A stretch of DNA of 64,000 nt from an uncultured Chitinophaga sp. (GTDB lineage: Bacteria > Bacteroidota > Bacteroidia > Cytophagales > Cyclobacteriaceae). The notes under the pieces were generated by a model that saw nothing but the letters and a program-made list of their open reading frames with translations, was not told the DNA's origin and did not search any database. The DNA lies in contig CABHOK010000012.1 in NCBI GenBank assembly GCA_902168205.1, forward strand, positions 1 through 64,000. The letters are read 5' to 3'. Shown here one piece after another: positions 55,039-63,712 of this stretch (positions within the stretch are counted from its first letter, which is position 1; the number at the start of each line of letters is the position of its first letter). A program made the position numbers and the translations under genes.

Positions 55039-56889
55039 ATGCAGCTTAACCAACGTATTCTGAGTGACCTGATCATTCACATGAAGTATGCCCGGTATAT
55101 ACATGAATTTCAACGCAGGGAGTTATGGCCGGAGATATGTGAACGTTATGCAACGATGCTGATCAAACGGTATCCGGCCATGGAAGAAGAAATACGATCG
55201 CAGATGAGATTCGTGCTCGACAAGAAAGTACTGCCTTCCATGCGTGCCATGCAATTTGCCGGCACTGCTATAGAACGAAACAACAGCCGGATATATAACT
55301 GTGCCTATATGCCTGTGGATGATATACGTGCATTTTCGGAAGCTATGTTTCTTTTACTCGGTGGTACAGGCGTTGGCTTCTCGGTTCAGACGGAGCATAT
55401 AGACAACCTCCCTCCTATACGCAAGGCCGTGAAGCGAAAGAGATTTCTGGTTGGCGATAGCCTGGAAGGTTGGGCCGATGCTGTAAAAGTACTGATGAAA
55501 GGATACTTCGGTATCAGCAATTATATACCGGATTTTGATTACTCCGATATACGCACCAAGGGAGCACGGCTGGTAACCGCGGGTGGCAAGGCACCGGGAC
55601 CAGAACCTTTGAAACTATGTATTGCACATTTAACAGCGATACTGGATCGTAAAGTTGATGGTGAAAAACTTTCACCCCTGCAGTGTCATGACATGATGTG
55701 TCATATCGCCAATGCCGTGCTGGCAGGCGGTATACGAAGATCAGCCATGATATCGCTATTCTCCTATCACGATGAAGAAATGCTAACGTGTAAATTTGGT
55801 AACTGGTGGGAACTGAATGAACAACGGGGGCGTGCCAACAATTCGGTTGTGCTTCCGAGAGACACGACTACGCGAGAAGATTTTTTAAGTCTCTGGAAAA
55901 AGATCGAATTGTCCGGCTCCGGTGAACCAGGTTTTTATTTCACCAACCATACTGACTGGGGCACTAATCCTTGTTGTGAAATAGCGTTAAGACCTTTTCA
56001 GTTCTGCAACCTGTGTGAGGTAAATGCTTCTGATATTGAAAGTCAGGAAGATCTCAACGCTCGGGCGGCCGCGGCTTCTTTCTTTGGAACACTTCAGGCG
56101 GGTTTTACAAATTTTCATTACCTGCGCGAAATATGGAAAACTACTACGGAACAGGAAGCATTGATCGGTGTAGGCATGACGGGTATAGCCAGTGGAAAGA
56201 TCTTTCAATTTGATCTGAAGGAAGCAGCTGATGTTGTAAAGAAGACAAACCTGCATACATCATCGAAAATAAATATACAGTTTGCCGCACGCTGCACCAC
56301 CATTAAACCCTCGGGAACATCTTCCATTGTACTGGGCACTTCGTCCGGCATTCACGCCTGGCATAACGATTATTACCTGCGCAGGGTACGCATTGGTAAA
56401 AATGAGGCTCTATATATATACCTGAAAGAAAAACACCCGGAGTTACTGGAAGATGATTTTCTCAATTCCCGGCAGGGGGTGATCTGTATACCGCAGATGG
56501 CTCCCGAAGGATCGATCCTGCGGACGGAGCGTGCGATGGACCTGCTTCAACGAATCAAAAAGTTTAATACGGAATGGGTGCGTAACGGATATCGGAATGG
56601 AAGCAATGCGAACAACGTATCGGCTACGGTAAGCATTAAAGAACACGACTGGACAAGCATTGGCGACTGGATGTGGGAGAATAAAGCTTCATACAACGGA
56701 CTTAGCGTATTGCCATTCGACAATGGTAATTATAAACAGGCGCCCTTCGAAGACATTACGAAAGATGAATTCGAGCGACTGGAAAAATCGCTTCGTGAAC
56801 TTGATCTTTCAAATGTGTTTGAACCCGATGATGAGACCGACCTCCAGGCTGAAGCTGCCTGTGCAGGTGGTGCATGTACCCTTATGTAA
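55039..56889 (+). CDS. nrdJ: Adenosylcobalamin-dependent ribonucleotide reductase (class II)
   Basis: 616 residues, monomeric RTPR-type rather than the longer dimeric NrdJ. Active-site elements: NNSRIYNCAYMPVDD (substrate-side Cys), NPCCEIALRPFQFCNLCEVN (N-x-C-x-E radical site and partner Cys), VGMTGIASG and IKPSGTSSIVLGTSSGIH. The C-terminal CAGGAC has the two redox cysteines spaced five apart as in the Lactobacillus enzyme. It makes deoxynucleotides without oxygen, using B12, which suits an organism that denitrifies or lives microaerobically. No cobalamin riboswitch was seen before it; it is 30 bases after ric, so likely one operon. Confidence 0.92.
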   Translation: MQLNQRILSDLIIHMKYARYIHEFQRRELWPEICERYATMLIKRYPAMEEEIRSQMRFVLDKKVLPSMRAMQFAGTAIERNNSRIYNCAYMPVDDIRAFSEAMFLLLGGTGVGFSVQTEHIDNLPPIRKAVKRKRFLVGDSLEGWADAVKVLMKGYFGISNYIPDFDYSDIRTKGARLVTAGGKAPGPEPLKLCIAHLTAILDRKVDGEKLSPLQCHDMMCHIANAVLAGGIRRSAMISLFSYHDEEMLTCKFGNWWELNEQRGRANNSVVLPRDTTTREDFLSLWKKIELSGSGEPGFYFTNHTDWGTNPCCEIALRPFQFCNLCEVNASDIESQEDLNARAAAASFFGTLQAGFTNFHYLREIWKTTTEQEALIGVGMTGIASGKIFQFDLKEAADVVKKTNLHTSSKINIQFAARCTTIKPSGTSSIVLGTSSGIHAWHNDYYLRRVRIGKNEALYIYLKEKHPELLEDDFLNSRQGVICIPQMAPEGSILRTERAMDLLQRIKKFNTEWVRNGYRNGSNANNVSATVSIKEHDWTSIGDWMWENKASYNGLSVLPFDNGNYKQAPFEDITKDEFERLEKSLRELDLSNVFEPDDETDLQAEAACAGGACTLM

Positions 56890-56890
56890 C

Positions 56891-56904
56891 CTGATAAAAA
56901 TCAT
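56891..56904. promoter_or_regulatory. FNR/DNR-type palindrome upstream of Crp/Fnr gene
   Basis: CTGATAAAAATCAT; the core TGAT-AAAA-ATCA is exactly the FNR half-site arrangement. It lies 2 bases past the nrdJ stop and 15 bases before the Crp/Fnr start at 56919, a position that would allow autorepression. Confidence 0.6.
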
Positions 56905-56918
56905 AGTATATAAATGAA

Positions 56919-57554
56919 ATGGGATACAATTTGCAGAAACGAAAATCTAAAAAGGTGTTCCCATCTAAAGTATTGGAAAAATACCACGCCCGGTTAGTTA
57001 CGCTGAAGAAGGATCAGATTCTGTTTCAGGAAAGTGATACTGCCTCTGATTACTTCCAGGTAGAATCAGGTGTGGTTAAAATGTATATCGTCAATGACGA
57101 TGGACAGGAATTTATACAAGGTATATTTCACGCGGGCGAGAGCTTTGGTGAACCGGCTCTTATAGCCAGGTTTCCATATCCGGGAAGTGTTATGGCTATT
57201 GAACCGGCAAAAGTATGGAAACTTCCGGGAGGTTATTTCCTGCGGATGTTACAGGAAAATTTCGATCTGCACATGAAGATGGATGAAGTTCTATGTCAGC
57301 GTCTCAAATATAAATCCATGGTGCTCTCCGAAATATCCAGTCATGAACCTGAACACCGTATACTTTCATTGCTGAAATACTATAAGACCAAAAATCATCC
57401 TTCGAAAGAAACACCTGGCCGAGTAACTATTCCCTATACCCGGCAGCAGCTTGCTGATATGAGCGGCCTGCGGGTTGAGACCGTTATACGAACCGTAAAG
57501 AAAATGGAGAAGGATAAAAAACTGATCCTCGAAGGACACAAGATCCGTTTTTAA
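56919..57554 (+). CDS. Crp/Fnr-family transcription regulator
   Basis: 211 residues. A cyclic-nucleotide-binding-type sensor domain (SDTASDYFQVESGVVKMYIV, FHAGESFGEPALIARFPYPG) and a long dimer helix, then a Crp-type HTH (IPYTRQQLADMSGLRVETVI, RTVKKMEKDKKLIL). No N-terminal iron-sulfur cysteine cluster is seen, so it is not a canonical FNR; it may sense NO or redox by another means. An ATG at 56914 is in a different frame. It is preceded and possibly repressed by its own site and is the likely regulator of ric-nrdJ and the minus-strand gene at 57611. Confidence 0.9.
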   Translation: MGYNLQKRKSKKVFPSKVLEKYHARLVTLKKDQILFQESDTASDYFQVESGVVKMYIVNDDGQEFIQGIFHAGESFGEPALIARFPYPGSVMAIEPAKVWKLPGGYFLRMLQENFDLHMKMDEVLCQRLKYKSMVLSEISSHEPEHRILSLLKYYKTKNHPSKETPGRVTIPYTRQQLADMSGLRVETVIRTVKKMEKDKKLILEGHKIRF

Positions 57555-57567
57555 AAACTATTCACAC

Positions 57568-57607
57568 ATATACCGGTATAGAATAAAACTATACCGGTAT
57601 ATCTTTT
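57568..57607. terminator. Bidirectional terminator between convergent genes
   Basis: A perfect 14-bp inverted repeat, ATATACCGGTATAG and CTATACCGGTATAT with a 7-nt AATAAAA loop, followed by CTTTTT on plus. It lies between the Crp/Fnr stop (57554) and the minus-strand stop (57611), and can serve both. Confidence 0.8.
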
Positions 57608-57610
57608 TAC

Positions 57611-59404
57611 TCACGCAAATTTGCAAGCCAGCAGTGATTGAACTTCTTCCTCGTAGTGATTTAGAGCCTCGGTAAATATATCGGACCGTTGCTTTATAAA
57701 CTCTGAAGTTCGTTTTCTATAGTATGCAATTCCAGCCAGTAAATTATCGCCAAATGTACGCAGCTCGCGAATTGCTTTTTCATTGGCTGATGTCAGTTCC
57801 TGAAGTTGCTCTTTCAGATATGCTATATTCAGCGAAAGCTCTTTAATGAACATGTGAGGCCGCTCACCTTCCACTATATTGCAACGTCCGTAGATATAAT
57901 CCACCATTTCTTTCAATGAGACGACTTTAGTAAAATAAGCCACATTCGGACCAGGACACATAGTAACACCACTCATCTGTTTGAAGGGAGGTAGTTTATA
58001 TTGCATAGCAGCTGCATTACTCAACCCTACACATAAACATTCTTTGGACACTACGTCTTTAAATTGTTTTTCGTATTCGTCCGGTGACAAATTCAGCATG
58101 TTGAGTTGCGCGATCTTTTTTTTCTGATAAGCATAGGATGCTGTGCAGATCGGCTTCTCTGTAAATTCTGTATTGGACACCAGGTGCTTTTCAGTGCAGG
58201 GGCTCCCCGGCTTACCCGCCCGCACGCGCGATAGTTTCTCATACTCCGAGGTTGTTCCCTTCAAATAGTTAAAGCGTATACCCAGCGGTGAATTCTTGCT
58301 TAACACAATATCGTCTTCGCCTGCGGCACATAGTTTTTGTATTGTAGCATCATCAACCGTTGTTGCTTCGGGGCAAAGTAAAAATGGAGTTCCCCACCCG
58401 GTGCTCGCTACATCGTAATAGGACAATAGCAGCTTTGCTTCATCTGCAGTTCCTATACCTCCCTGTACGGTGATCTTCAGTGGATGTGGTTCCGGAAATG
58501 TCGGAAGTCCTTTTTGCTGCATTACAGGATTATATAGTGTATGCAGAGAGTCTTTCAGTTCATCACGTCTTGTTCTGAATTCCTCCAATATAGGTCCGAG
58601 TAAACTTCCATCCGTAGCAAAGGCGTGTCCACCGCAGTTCAGTCCGGACTCAACTCTGAATTCACTTACCCATATGCCTTTCTTGGCCAGATACTTTCCC
58701 TGAATGAGGGCCGAACGATAGTCGCTTACTTTCACAACCACCGCCTTATCAAATATACCCCAGCCCTTCGGATGAAAAGCAGGCAGTGTTTCCAGATAGT
58801 TGAACAACCGGGGATTAAGGCCCGCTGAGAATATAACAGCAGAGTTGGTAAGATCACTATTCGCATATCCGCGAAGGGCCGCGAGTGCGTCAGAGGAATC
58901 CGTCAGTATATCTCCGTGGGCATTGTAGTTATTCTTATCCACTTTCGTCATGATGTTAACATCGATGCGTCCAGCCCGAATATGCTTTCGAAGTACTTCA
59001 TCCAGCAATGTCCTACGGCAGCGATCCGTGGTGGACATCATTTCCGTATAGAGCGATCGCAGGTTGTGTCCATCCGGCAGCATATCAAAGTACTTGCATA
59101 TCTCCGACCCTGCTTCAAAAGCGGCTGTCGCCAGGTTGTCAAGTTGCGCCTTTACTATATCGTTAATTAGATTTAAATAGTCTGTTATTCTGCGGGCACG
59201 GAAATCATCATCCTTCGGTGTGATGGGTATATAGGGCTTATTGATCTGTTTATAATAATGCATGCGCATCAGCTCAATAAGCCTGTCCTCAATAATAGAG
59301 ACTACCGAATTTATACCATAGCGAGCCACTTTAACCGGAGAGTCAATGGTGTAGGCCAATCCCAGCACCGGGATATGGAACGTATGTAATGGCGTGTTGT
59401 TCAT
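57611..59404 (-). CDS. Nitronate-monooxygenase-like TIM-barrel protein with extra cysteines
   Basis: 597 residues. A central part of about 300 residues is like FMN-dependent nitronate monooxygenases/2-nitropropane dioxygenases: FRVESGLNCGGHAFATDG, LKITVQGGIGTADEAKLLL, DVASTGWGTPFLLCPEATT. The flanking N-terminal (about 1-180) and C-terminal (about 420-597) parts are unfamiliar, with cysteines in SPCTEKH, KPICTASY, KECLCVGLSN and TMCPGPN that could bind metal. It begins 90 bases downstream of the truncated haemoglobin stop on the same strand. An FNR-type site sits upstream at 59457. Probably involved in nitrogen-oxide or lipid-nitro detoxification, inferred from context. Confidence 0.6.
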   Translation of the reverse strand: MNNTPLHTFHIPVLGLAYTIDSPVKVARYGINSVVSIIEDRLIELMRMHYYKQINKPYIPITPKDDDFRARRITDYLNLINDIVKAQLDNLATAAFEAGSEICKYFDMLPDGHNLRSLYTEMMSTTDRCRRTLLDEVLRKHIRAGRIDVNIMTKVDKNNYNAHGDILTDSSDALAALRGYANSDLTNSAVIFSAGLNPRLFNYLETLPAFHPKGWGIFDKAVVVKVSDYRSALIQGKYLAKKGIWVSEFRVESGLNCGGHAFATDGSLLGPILEEFRTRRDELKDSLHTLYNPVMQQKGLPTFPEPHPLKITVQGGIGTADEAKLLLSYYDVASTGWGTPFLLCPEATTVDDATIQKLCAAGEDDIVLSKNSPLGIRFNYLKGTTSEYEKLSRVRAGKPGSPCTEKHLVSNTEFTEKPICTASYAYQKKKIAQLNMLNLSPDEYEKQFKDVVSKECLCVGLSNAAAMQYKLPPFKQMSGVTMCPGPNVAYFTKVVSLKEMVDYIYGRCNIVEGERPHMFIKELSLNIAYLKEQLQELTSANEKAIRELRTFGDNLLAGIAYYRKRTSEFIKQRSDIFTEALNHYEEEVQSLLACKFA

Positions 59405-59456
59405 AAACTAAATTTGTATACGCTGACAAAGAACCGGTATACATCTGTATAACACT

Positions 59457-59470
59457 ATGACAAAAATCAT
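59457..59470. promoter_or_regulatory. FNR/DNR-type palindrome upstream of the TIM-barrel gene
   Basis: ATGACAAAAATCAT: ATGA-N6-TCAT, differing by two bases from the site at 56891. It lies 53 bases before the 59404 start, inside the gap after the truncated haemoglobin, so the TIM-barrel gene may have its own regulated promoter as well as nos read-through. Confidence 0.55.
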
Positions 59471-59493
59471 AATCTGAAAATGGGATATACTCT

Positions 59494-59865
59494 TTACATA
59501 TCTCTGTTCGTCAGTCCCATTTTAATTTGAAATACGCGTGCTATAGCCTGTGCCCGCATTTTTAATTCCTCGGCATTAAAGCCGAAAAAGTTTTCATCAA
59601 TGGTTTCCTGAAATAGTTGTAACCATCTGTTAAAATGCCCGACACCAATCGGCAATGCCATGTGTCGCTGCAAGGGATTTCCCTGGTATGACTGCTCCCC
59701 AAAAAGCATAGACGACCAAAAGTTATACATTACTGGCAAATGACTCGACCAGTTAACATGCGCAAATTGAGGCCCGAGCAATGCATCCTCTTTTACCTTA
59801 TCATAAAATCTGTCTACAAATTTTATCACATCACTACGATCTATAATATCAGGAAGTTCAGTCAT
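59494..59865 (-). CDS. Group III truncated haemoglobin
   Basis: 123 residues from ATG 59865. A longer frame from 59979 overlaps nosY and is not haemoglobin-like. Family features: IIDRSDVIKFVDRFYDKVKED, LLGPQFAHVNWSSHLPVMY, a heme-proximal FWSSMLFG, and the conserved H in PLQRHMALPIGVGHFNRWLQ and LFQETIDENFFG. Group III globins bind O2 or NO tightly. It is placed 22 bases after nosY, inside the nos operon, so it may protect NosZ or scavenge NO (inference). Confidence 0.9.
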   Translation of the reverse strand: MTELPDIIDRSDVIKFVDRFYDKVKEDALLGPQFAHVNWSSHLPVMYNFWSSMLFGEQSYQGNPLQRHMALPIGVGHFNRWLQLFQETIDENFFGFNAEELKMRAQAIARVFQIKMGLTNRDM

Positions 59866-59887
59866 TATTTTAAAATTTAAAGTCACA

Positions 59888-60655
59888 CTACAAATCTTTT
59901 TTACTGAATATACGCTGTGCCCAGGCAAGCGGAGCTGCAATCCAGACCAGAAGTATTCCGGCCGAAGCGATAGCACCAAGATTGCTTCCCAGGAAGTCTT
60001 TATAGAATGCCCCTGTATATCCCATAAGCGCTGAGATGTCCAATTGCAACAGCATTATAATACGTGCGAGGTCAACCGGGTTCAATGCAACCAGCGACAG
60101 CGTAATTTTTTCAAGCGGATAATCGCTGAAGGTATATACGATCCACAATAACAGTCCATCATAGATCAGCGAGAAATAAAACCAAAACAACAATGCTATT
60201 CCAATAGCCTTCGCCTTATCGCGCGTTACCACCGAAGCAAGAAACGCCAGCGAAGTAAATACCAGCGTCAGAACTATACCACAGAAAAGCAGGGTGACAC
60301 CACTGGCCCCGGCCCCATATACCAGCATGGGTATACCAACACCAACAACAAAAGCCACGCATAGCGAAACAGCCACAGCCGCATACTCACTAATAAAAAT
60401 TACGTTCCTCTTTACCGGTTGTGCCAGCATGAGTTCTATAAATTCGTATGAGTTATAAAAGTGAATAGTGGCAAACACGATACTGATGAGAGGCACTACC
60501 ATTAGTACGATATTCAGCAAACTCATCACAACTTTGGAAGAGTCGCTGTCTAGTTGAAATAAGGCAATGGTGCTTATCAACAGAAAAGCAGTATACAACA
60601 GAATGAAACGCGTTCTGAGTATATCAAGAAAAACATATTTTACGATGCGGGCCAT
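59888..60655 (-). CDS. nosY: Nos-type ABC transporter permease
   Basis: 255 residues, about six transmembrane helices, ABC-2 type: YVFLDILRTRFILLYTAFLL, IHFYNSYEFIELMLAQPVKR, VTRDKAKAIGIALLFWFYFS and VALNPVDLARIIMLLQLDIS, the last being characteristic of NosY. It pairs with NosF, two bases upstream, in the NosDFY complex needed to build the copper-sulfide centre of NosZ. Confidence 0.9.
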   Translation of the reverse strand: MARIVKYVFLDILRTRFILLYTAFLLISTIALFQLDSDSSKVVMSLLNIVLMVVPLISIVFATIHFYNSYEFIELMLAQPVKRNVIFISEYAAVAVSLCVAFVVGVGIPMLVYGAGASGVTLLFCGIVLTLVFTSLAFLASVVTRDKAKAIGIALLFWFYFSLIYDGLLLWIVYTFSDYPLEKITLSLVALNPVDLARIIMLLQLDISALMGYTGAFYKDFLGSNLGAIASAGILLVWIAAPLAWAQRIFSKKDL

Positions 60656-60656
60656 A

Positions 60657-61382
60657 TCAGGCGTTGATTGAGTCTATAAGTTGCTTCTGAGTAATCATCG
60701 TGGCAATGGCTTTGCCGAGTCGCTTCTCTCCTGTTTCCGTTTTAAGCGCTTCAATTGAGTTGCTGTAATGAAGTTTGCCTTCGTATATATAGGCAACATC
60801 CGTAGTCAGTTCATCCAGGTCGCTGAGAATATGCGAGGTGATGATCAACAATTTTCCTCTCCGTTTTTCGTGTTGTATCTTCTCCTTGAGAAATTCAACT
60901 GAAACAGGATCAAGACCTGCTGTAGGCTCATCCAGTATCAGCACGGGAGTATCAAACAGGAACGCGAGGGCAGCGCTAACTTTTTGACGTGTACCGCCCG
61001 ATAATGCGTGCATACGCTTTCCAAACATTTTATATAGTTTGAAAGCATCGATGAGTTCTTCATCGAGCGTATCCTGCTGGCGTATATTTTTAATCATATC
61101 GATCAACTGACCGATCGTCATATTCTCGGGGTATCTTCCTATCTGTGGCATATAGCCAATCTTGTCCCGATACTGCCAGTCGCGCGCAATCAATTTACCA
61201 TCAAAGTATATCTGTCCGGAGGTAGGCACTACGAGCCCGAGTATACTCTTCATGAGTGTAGTTTTTCCGGAACCGTTGGGACCGATGAGTGCGTATGATT
61301 TACCAGAAGCTAATTCCAGGCTCACGTCATTCAAGGCATGCAGTTTCCCAAAGGTCTTATGAACCTGTTTAATTGAAATCAT
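60657..61382 (-). CDS. nosF: Nos ABC transporter ATPase
   Basis: 241 residues. Walker A ALIGPNGSGKTTLMKSIL, Q-loop GYMPQIGRYPENM, signature LSGGTRQKVSAALAFLFDTP, Walker B VLILDEPTAGLDP, and the switch His in LIITSHILSDL. It overlaps nosD by 14 bases. With NosY it powers the maturation of nitrous oxide reductase. Confidence 0.94.
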   Translation of the reverse strand: MISIKQVHKTFGKLHALNDVSLELASGKSYALIGPNGSGKTTLMKSILGLVVPTSGQIYFDGKLIARDWQYRDKIGYMPQIGRYPENMTIGQLIDMIKNIRQQDTLDEELIDAFKLYKMFGKRMHALSGGTRQKVSAALAFLFDTPVLILDEPTAGLDPVSVEFLKEKIQHEKRRGKLLIITSHILSDLDELTTDVAYIYEGKLHYSNSIEALKTETGEKRLGKAIATMITQKQLIDSINA

Positions 61383-62622
61383 AGGGTTTCATGGATGGCG
61401 AATCATCCTTTAAATTTTCAGGTGTAATAGCGGGTATAGCTTTCTCCGCACGATCCAGCAGAAATACCAGGAAGCTACGCCAGAGTAATACGGCTGTGGG
61501 TGTTTCCTCAACAATCATAGCGTACATACTTACCGGCCGGTACGGTACATCTCCAACGTGATCTCTATTCAGATCGTAACCTTCGTATTTGTCCCAGTAA
61601 TTACCGTTAACTTTATTGAGTACCAGGCTTCCGTTGGTAGCTATATCAAATGTATTGGCTGAGAAATTATTCCGTGTAAAATTATTACCATCACAACTTG
61701 CCTGAAGTTTAACAGCATAGCCGTTTTTCGAAAATGTATTTTCTGTAAACTCGATCCTGCTGGAGCCTTCCATAAATATACCCACCGAGTTCTGTATAAA
61801 TACATTTCCTTTTACATAGCTGTCGCGTATATCTTTCAGCAACATGCCATAGGAAGATGATCCCCAGTTATGTTCAAAGGTATTATTGATCATCTTAACA
61901 CCGGCTGTATACATCACGGCAACACCGGCTCCGTTGTTAACAAAATGATTATCACGATATTCATTATTATGCGAAAACATAAAATGCAGGCCATAGCGCA
62001 TATTGCCTTCACTTCGATTGCCGGTAATCAGCGTATTGGTAACAAACTCAAAATATATACCATCGCGGTGGCCGCGGACTTTGTTACTGTTAATGGTGAT
62101 GTGATTACATTTCCAGAGGTGTATTCCATTACCGATCTGGTGTTCGGTTTTTACATCAGAATGGAGCTCGTTGTTCTCGATCCACACCTGCGATGAGTTT
62201 GACAGATGTATGCCAAAGAATGTATTTTCCAGGCGATTGTTACGGATATATAAATGCTTAGAGTCGAGGACCTTGATGGCCGCCAGATCGTTTATGCTCG
62301 CAACTCCTGTATTGATAAAGGCCAATCCCTGTATTGTTACATGGTGCGCATGAATGGTGAGTATCTCGAATTTATGATCACCGTCCAGCACAGGGTAATT
62401 CTCTCCCAGGATAACCAATGATTTCTCCAGTACAATATTTCCCTCGCGATAGTTGCCCGGCTTGATTCGAATGGTATCGCCCGGCTGTGCAGATGCTATG
62501 GCACGCTTTATACTTTTGTTTTTGCCTGAACGGTCCACTACGATGGTATGACCATAGCTGCCTAGTGTAATGAAACACCATGCCAAACTTATCAGGCTAT
62601 ATCGTTGAATCAACATCATCAC
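61369..62622 (-). CDS. nosD: Nitrous oxide reductase maturation protein NosD
   Basis: 417 residues. An N-terminal signal (LISLAWCFITLGSYG) then a right-handed beta-helix with repeated N-x-F/I-x-x-N turns: IRNNRLENTFFGIHLSNSS, GNGIHLWKCNHITINSNKV, MRYGLHFMFSHNNEYRDNHF. End segments NYWDKYEGYDLNRDHVGDVP and SFLVFLLDRAEKAIP are typical NosD. It is the periplasmic partner of NosFY, delivering sulfur and copper to the NosZ centre. ATG 62622 has alternative Met codons in the next two positions. Confidence 0.95.
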   Translation of the reverse strand: MMMLIQRYSLISLAWCFITLGSYGHTIVVDRSGKNKSIKRAIASAQPGDTIRIKPGNYREGNIVLEKSLVILGENYPVLDGDHKFEILTIHAHHVTIQGLAFINTGVASINDLAAIKVLDSKHLYIRNNRLENTFFGIHLSNSSQVWIENNELHSDVKTEHQIGNGIHLWKCNHITINSNKVRGHRDGIYFEFVTNTLITGNRSEGNMRYGLHFMFSHNNEYRDNHFVNNGAGVAVMYTAGVKMINNTFEHNWGSSSYGMLLKDIRDSYVKGNVFIQNSVGIFMEGSSRIEFTENTFSKNGYAVKLQASCDGNNFTRNNFSANTFDIATNGSLVLNKVNGNYWDKYEGYDLNRDHVGDVPYRPVSMYAMIVEETPTAVLLWRSFLVFLLDRAEKAIPAITPENLKDDSPSMKPYDFN

Positions 62623-62628
62623 GGCAGG

Positions 62629-63645
62629 TTATTTATACTCTTGTTGCAGTTCACTCCAATCCAGTATTTTACCATGCCATGCATCGTTAAAGGTTAGCAG
62701 CGAAACCTCTGTCTCAAAGGCTGCTATATTGCTGGCCATCGGACTGCGAATTGCTTCCGACTTCACATATCGTGCGACCCTGGCATCGATCAGTGTTTCG
62801 GGTTTTGAGAAGTCGATCACCAGAATTGTAGCCTGCTCCGGCACTTTCAATTCTTTACTGTGTAAAAAATTAAGCATGCAATTCACATCATCAAACTTGT
62901 ATACTTTGCCTTTGTCGGTAATGATCTCAGCACCAAACCTGTTGTCCATTAAAGTCATTTTACAAGCGTGGCAAGCATCTTTACCATACTGAAGTGGTTG
63001 AGGTTCTATTGAGCAAGACGCCAATGTTATCATAGCGAACGCAGCGATCAATGGTGTCAGTACCTTGCCCGGCACTCGCGATGTATATAGTTCGTAAACG
63101 AGAACACCGATCACAACGATACCGATCACCAGGAAAACCCAGCCACCGGTATCCGGTCCCGAATACGCAGTAAAATTCAAAAGTTGTTTAGTTCCAATTA
63201 ACGGAGGCTGATACGACATACCGGGCACCACGATAGGTGCCGTGGGATCCAGGTTGTGTCCATAGTTATAGCCCCATATATAAAAGTCAATCAACGCGGC
63301 CACACCGCAGGCCACAATCAGAAATGTATATACCAGCAATAAAACCTTTCGATTAAAAACAGCAGTCAGTAAACCGGCTGCGATCACTGCACCAATAATA
63401 TATATCATATAGCCAAACTCGGGAAACATGCTTACTTCAATATGCTTCATGCCGATATAGTGGTTAAGGGCGCTGATGATTTTTACATCGCCCGTAATGT
63501 TATCCACCCATATCTTCATTTCAAGTCCCTCCGGATATTGCGGAGCCCACATCAGAATCTGCCACAGCGGAACATAGTATGCTGTGATCATCATGAGCGC
63601 AGACAACGCAATGACTATACGCGACAGGGGTTTCAATTTTTTCAT
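62629..63645 (-). CDS. nosL: Membrane protein fused to a NosL copper chaperone
   Basis: 338 residues. The first 210 form a membrane part with about five helices (LSRIVIALSALMMITAYYVPLW, FGYMIYIIGAVIAAGLLTAV, WVFLVIGIVVIGVLVYELY), and the C-terminal 130 are NosL with a lipoprotein-like cysteine in LASCSIEP then KDACHACKMTLMDNRFGAEI and VYKFDDVNCMLNFLHS. The C-x2-C-x-M motif is the copper(I) site. The fusion is common in Bacteroidota. Placed between nosZ and nosD, it supplies copper to NosZ. Confidence 0.9.
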   Translation of the reverse strand: MKKLKPLSRIVIALSALMMITAYYVPLWQILMWAPQYPEGLEMKIWVDNITGDVKIISALNHYIGMKHIEVSMFPEFGYMIYIIGAVIAAGLLTAVFNRKVLLLVYTFLIVACGVAALIDFYIWGYNYGHNLDPTAPIVVPGMSYQPPLIGTKQLLNFTAYSGPDTGGWVFLVIGIVVIGVLVYELYTSRVPGKVLTPLIAAFAMITLASCSIEPQPLQYGKDACHACKMTLMDNRFGAEIITDKGKVYKFDDVNCMLNFLHSKELKVPEQATILVIDFSKPETLIDARVARYVKSEAIRSPMASNIAAFETEVSLLTFNDAWHGKILDWSELQQEYK

Positions 63646-63664
63646 AAGCCTTTTGTTTAAATCA

Positions 63665-63690
63665 GGCCCTGTCCTATTACAGACAGGGCC
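63665..63690. terminator. Hairpin between nosZ and nosL
   Basis: Perfect 9-bp stem GGCCCTGTC / GACAGGGCC with an 8-nt loop, lying 22 bases past the nosZ stop on minus. No T-run follows, so it is more likely an mRNA-stabilising or partial terminator between the abundant nosZ message and downstream maturation genes. Confidence 0.5.
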
Positions 63691-63712
63691 TTCAACCTGT
63701 AACTATGAACTA

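Noticed and set aside
59865-59979. Longer start for the truncated haemoglobin
   Set aside because: The extra 38 residues overlap nosY in another frame and are not globin-like; ATG 59865 leaves a normal-length protein.
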